A DNA stretch of 53,385 nt. Origin: Exiguobacterium alkaliphilum 12/1 (GTDB taxonomy: Bacteria > Bacillota > Bacilli > Exiguobacteriales > Exiguobacteriaceae). How positions within the stretch are numbered: the stretch's first letter is position 1; each line of letters begins with the position of its first letter. The translations under genes and the position numbers were made by a program. Location of the stretch: assembly GCF_000714435.1 (NCBI RefSeq), contig NZ_JJMW01000042.1, positions 1 through 53,385 on the forward strand, given 5' to 3'. Below the pieces are notes generated by a model. It worked only from the letters and a program-made list of their open reading frames with translations. It was not told where the DNA came from and made no database searches. Positions 52,459-53,385 of this stretch are shown here, piece by piece.

Positions 52459-53094
52459 ATGAAAGTACAAGGTTTTTTACGGTTGTTTTGGACAACACTC
52501 GTCTTCGGGACATTATTTGGGTTCGTGATGAACTTGTTGGCGAACCCGGGTTATTTAGTGAGCCAGTCATGGGCCGCCATCGTGACGGCACTCAGTTATT
52601 CAAGCACGTGGACCGGAATCAGCATGATGGGCTTTTTTGCTTATTTGATCGTGCATCGTGTCGGACTGGATTTATTTCGTGGACCGAGGCTTTGGAATCG
52701 TGTCCAAGTGCTCTTGATCGCCTTCGCCTTATTTGATGCTGTCTACCTTCGTATGCTTGCGTTTAGTAACGATCATATGTGGCGCTATATCGGAGAGATG
52801 GTCGTGTTAGTCATCGTCTCTTGGATTGTCGCGACGAGCAAGGCGAGACAGACGAATGCGAGTGCGTTTATCCCGACCCTCTTCTTGATGATTGTCATCA
52901 CGTTGATTGAATGGATTCCTGCGCTTCAAACGACAGATGAGGTCGCGCTTCTTTGGCCGGCCTTAGCGACGCTTGTGTTCGCGAACGCGTATCAAGTGTT
53001 GATGTTGCATCGGTTTCAGGCGCCTGTTGAGGCACCGGTCGAGGCGCGTCAGCCAAAAGGTTCGAAAAAACGTGTCACGTCAAAGTCGTCTTAA
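52459..53094 (+). CDS. kbaA: KinB-signalling pathway activation protein KbaA family
   Basis: Membrane protein whose B. subtilis relative is needed for KinB to start the sporulation phosphorelay. 211 residues with about six membrane helices; MMGFFAYLIVHRVGLDLFRG and LWNRVQVLLIAFALFDAVYLR are the recognisable parts. The C-terminus is a basic tail (APVEAPVEARQPKGSKKRVT). Start ATG 11 bases after the salA stop with only a weak GGGTGA site. Its presence without gerD and in a probable non-spore-former suggests another role. Confidence 0.9.
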   Translation: MKVQGFLRLFWTTLVFGTLFGFVMNLLANPGYLVSQSWAAIVTALSYSSTWTGISMMGFFAYLIVHRVGLDLFRGPRLWNRVQVLLIAFALFDAVYLRMLAFSNDHMWRYIGEMVVLVIVSWIVATSKARQTNASAFIPTLFLMIVITLIEWIPALQTTDEVALLWPALATLVFANAYQVLMLHRFQAPVEAPVEARQPKGSKKRVTSKSS

Positions 53095-53107
53095 CTGAAA
53101 AGTCGAG

Positions 53108-53144
53108 AAAGGGGAACGTCCGACTGGATGTTTCCCCTTTTTTT
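53108..53144 (+). terminator. Intrinsic terminator after kbaA
   Basis: AAAGGGGAA and CGTCC (53108-53121) pair with GGATG and TTTCCCCTTT (53126-53140) with one bulged base, followed by TTTT. Ends salA-kbaA just before the rRNA promoter region. Confidence 0.93.
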
Positions 53145-53169
53145 GCTACAGGAATGATCAGGCGAAAGA

Positions 53170-53234
53170 AATTCAAAAAACAATAAAGTTTTTTTAGAAA
53201 AACAGTTGACGAATATTAGGGGCGCTGATATATT
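53170..53234 (+). promoter_or_regulatory. rRNA promoter P1 with UP-like element
   Basis: TTGACG (53206-53211), 17-bp spacer, TGaTATATT (53229-53234). The 35 bases before it are A/T tracts, like an UP element. Confidence 0.8.
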
Positions 53235-53299
53235 AATAAACGTCGCTGCTGTTCCTTTCGGAACATCAGAAAGTAAGTGAAAAAAATAATAAAAAGTGA

Positions 53300-53328
53300 T
53301 TGACTTTCACAAGTCGAATCGCTATTAT
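53300..53328 (+). promoter_or_regulatory. rRNA promoter P2
   Basis: TTGACT (53300-53305), 17-bp spacer, TATTAT (53323-53328), 94 bases after P1, the tandem layout of Bacillus rrn operons. Confidence 0.85.
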
Positions 53329-53334
53329 TAAAAA

Positions 53335-53385
53335 GTCGCTAACACGACAACGAATTGGTCTTTGAAAACTGAACGATGAGGCAAA
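53335..53385 (+). other. Start of an rRNA precursor, 16S leader
   Basis: The final bases TCTTTGAAAACTGAAC (53358-53374 region) are the conserved sequence just upstream of 16S rRNA in Bacillota, which pairs downstream of 16S for processing. The 16S gene should begin beyond the window. With the 5S end at position 1, the window spans an inter-rrn interval. Confidence 0.8.

Overview
This window is a core housekeeping block of a low-to-mid GC Bacillota (Bacillales) chromosome. Gene order (ctsR-mcsA-mcsB-clpC-radA; ispDF-gltX-cysES-mrnC-rlmB-yacP-sigH; rpmG-secE-nusG; rplKAJL-rpoBC; str, S10, spc and alpha operons; ecfAAT-truA; rplM-rpsI; salA-kbaA) follows Bacillus subtilis. The protein sequences and the absence of several sporulation-linked neighbours fit best with Exiguobacterium; that genus call is an inference from memory of the families, not a database match. 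All genes read on the + strand.

Layout. Positions 1-18 are the 3' end of a 5S rRNA, and the last ~180 bases are two strong rRNA-type promoters followed by what looks like the leader of a 16S rRNA, so the window is almost exactly the segment between two rrn operons. 60-4.6 kb: CtsR-controlled proteolysis operon. 4.6-9.9 kb: radA, a PIN-TRAM membrane protein, two MEP isoprenoid genes and gltX. 9.9-14 kb: a cysteine T-box controlling cysE-cysS, then RNA-processing genes mrnC, rlmB and rae1. 14-16 kb: sigH, rpmG, secE, nusG. 16-18.5 kb: L11-L1 with two apparent L1-binding sites and L10-L7/L12 with an L10 leader. 18.5-26.5 kb: a 16S-type methyltransferase, rpoB, rpoC. 26.5-31.2 kb: rpsL, rpsG, fusA, tuf. 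31.3-31.8 kb: one accessory gene, a nucleotidyltransferase-fold protein. 31.8-47 kb: the long S10-spc-alpha cluster with its own tandem promoters and a folded leader, including secY, adk, map, infA and rpoA. 47-50.3 kb: ECF transporter energy module and truA. 50.3-53.1 kb: rplM-rpsI with an L13-type leader, salA and kbaA.

How it works together: most of the window makes ribosomes, RNA polymerase and translation factors. Control is visible in the RNA leaders (T-box, L1, L10 and L13 sites plus several structured leaders I cannot assign) and in promoters that nearly all combine a 17-bp spacer with a TGn extended -10. Stress proteolysis (CtsR/McsAB/ClpC) sits at the left edge.

Nothing here looks like a new defence or mobile system: there is no CRISPR array, insertion sequence or prophage. 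The items most worth a second look are the unassigned structured leaders of rpsL, tuf and the S10 operon, the duplicated L1 site, the isolated nucleotidyltransferase gene, and the local absence of disA, ybxF, cwlD and gerD.
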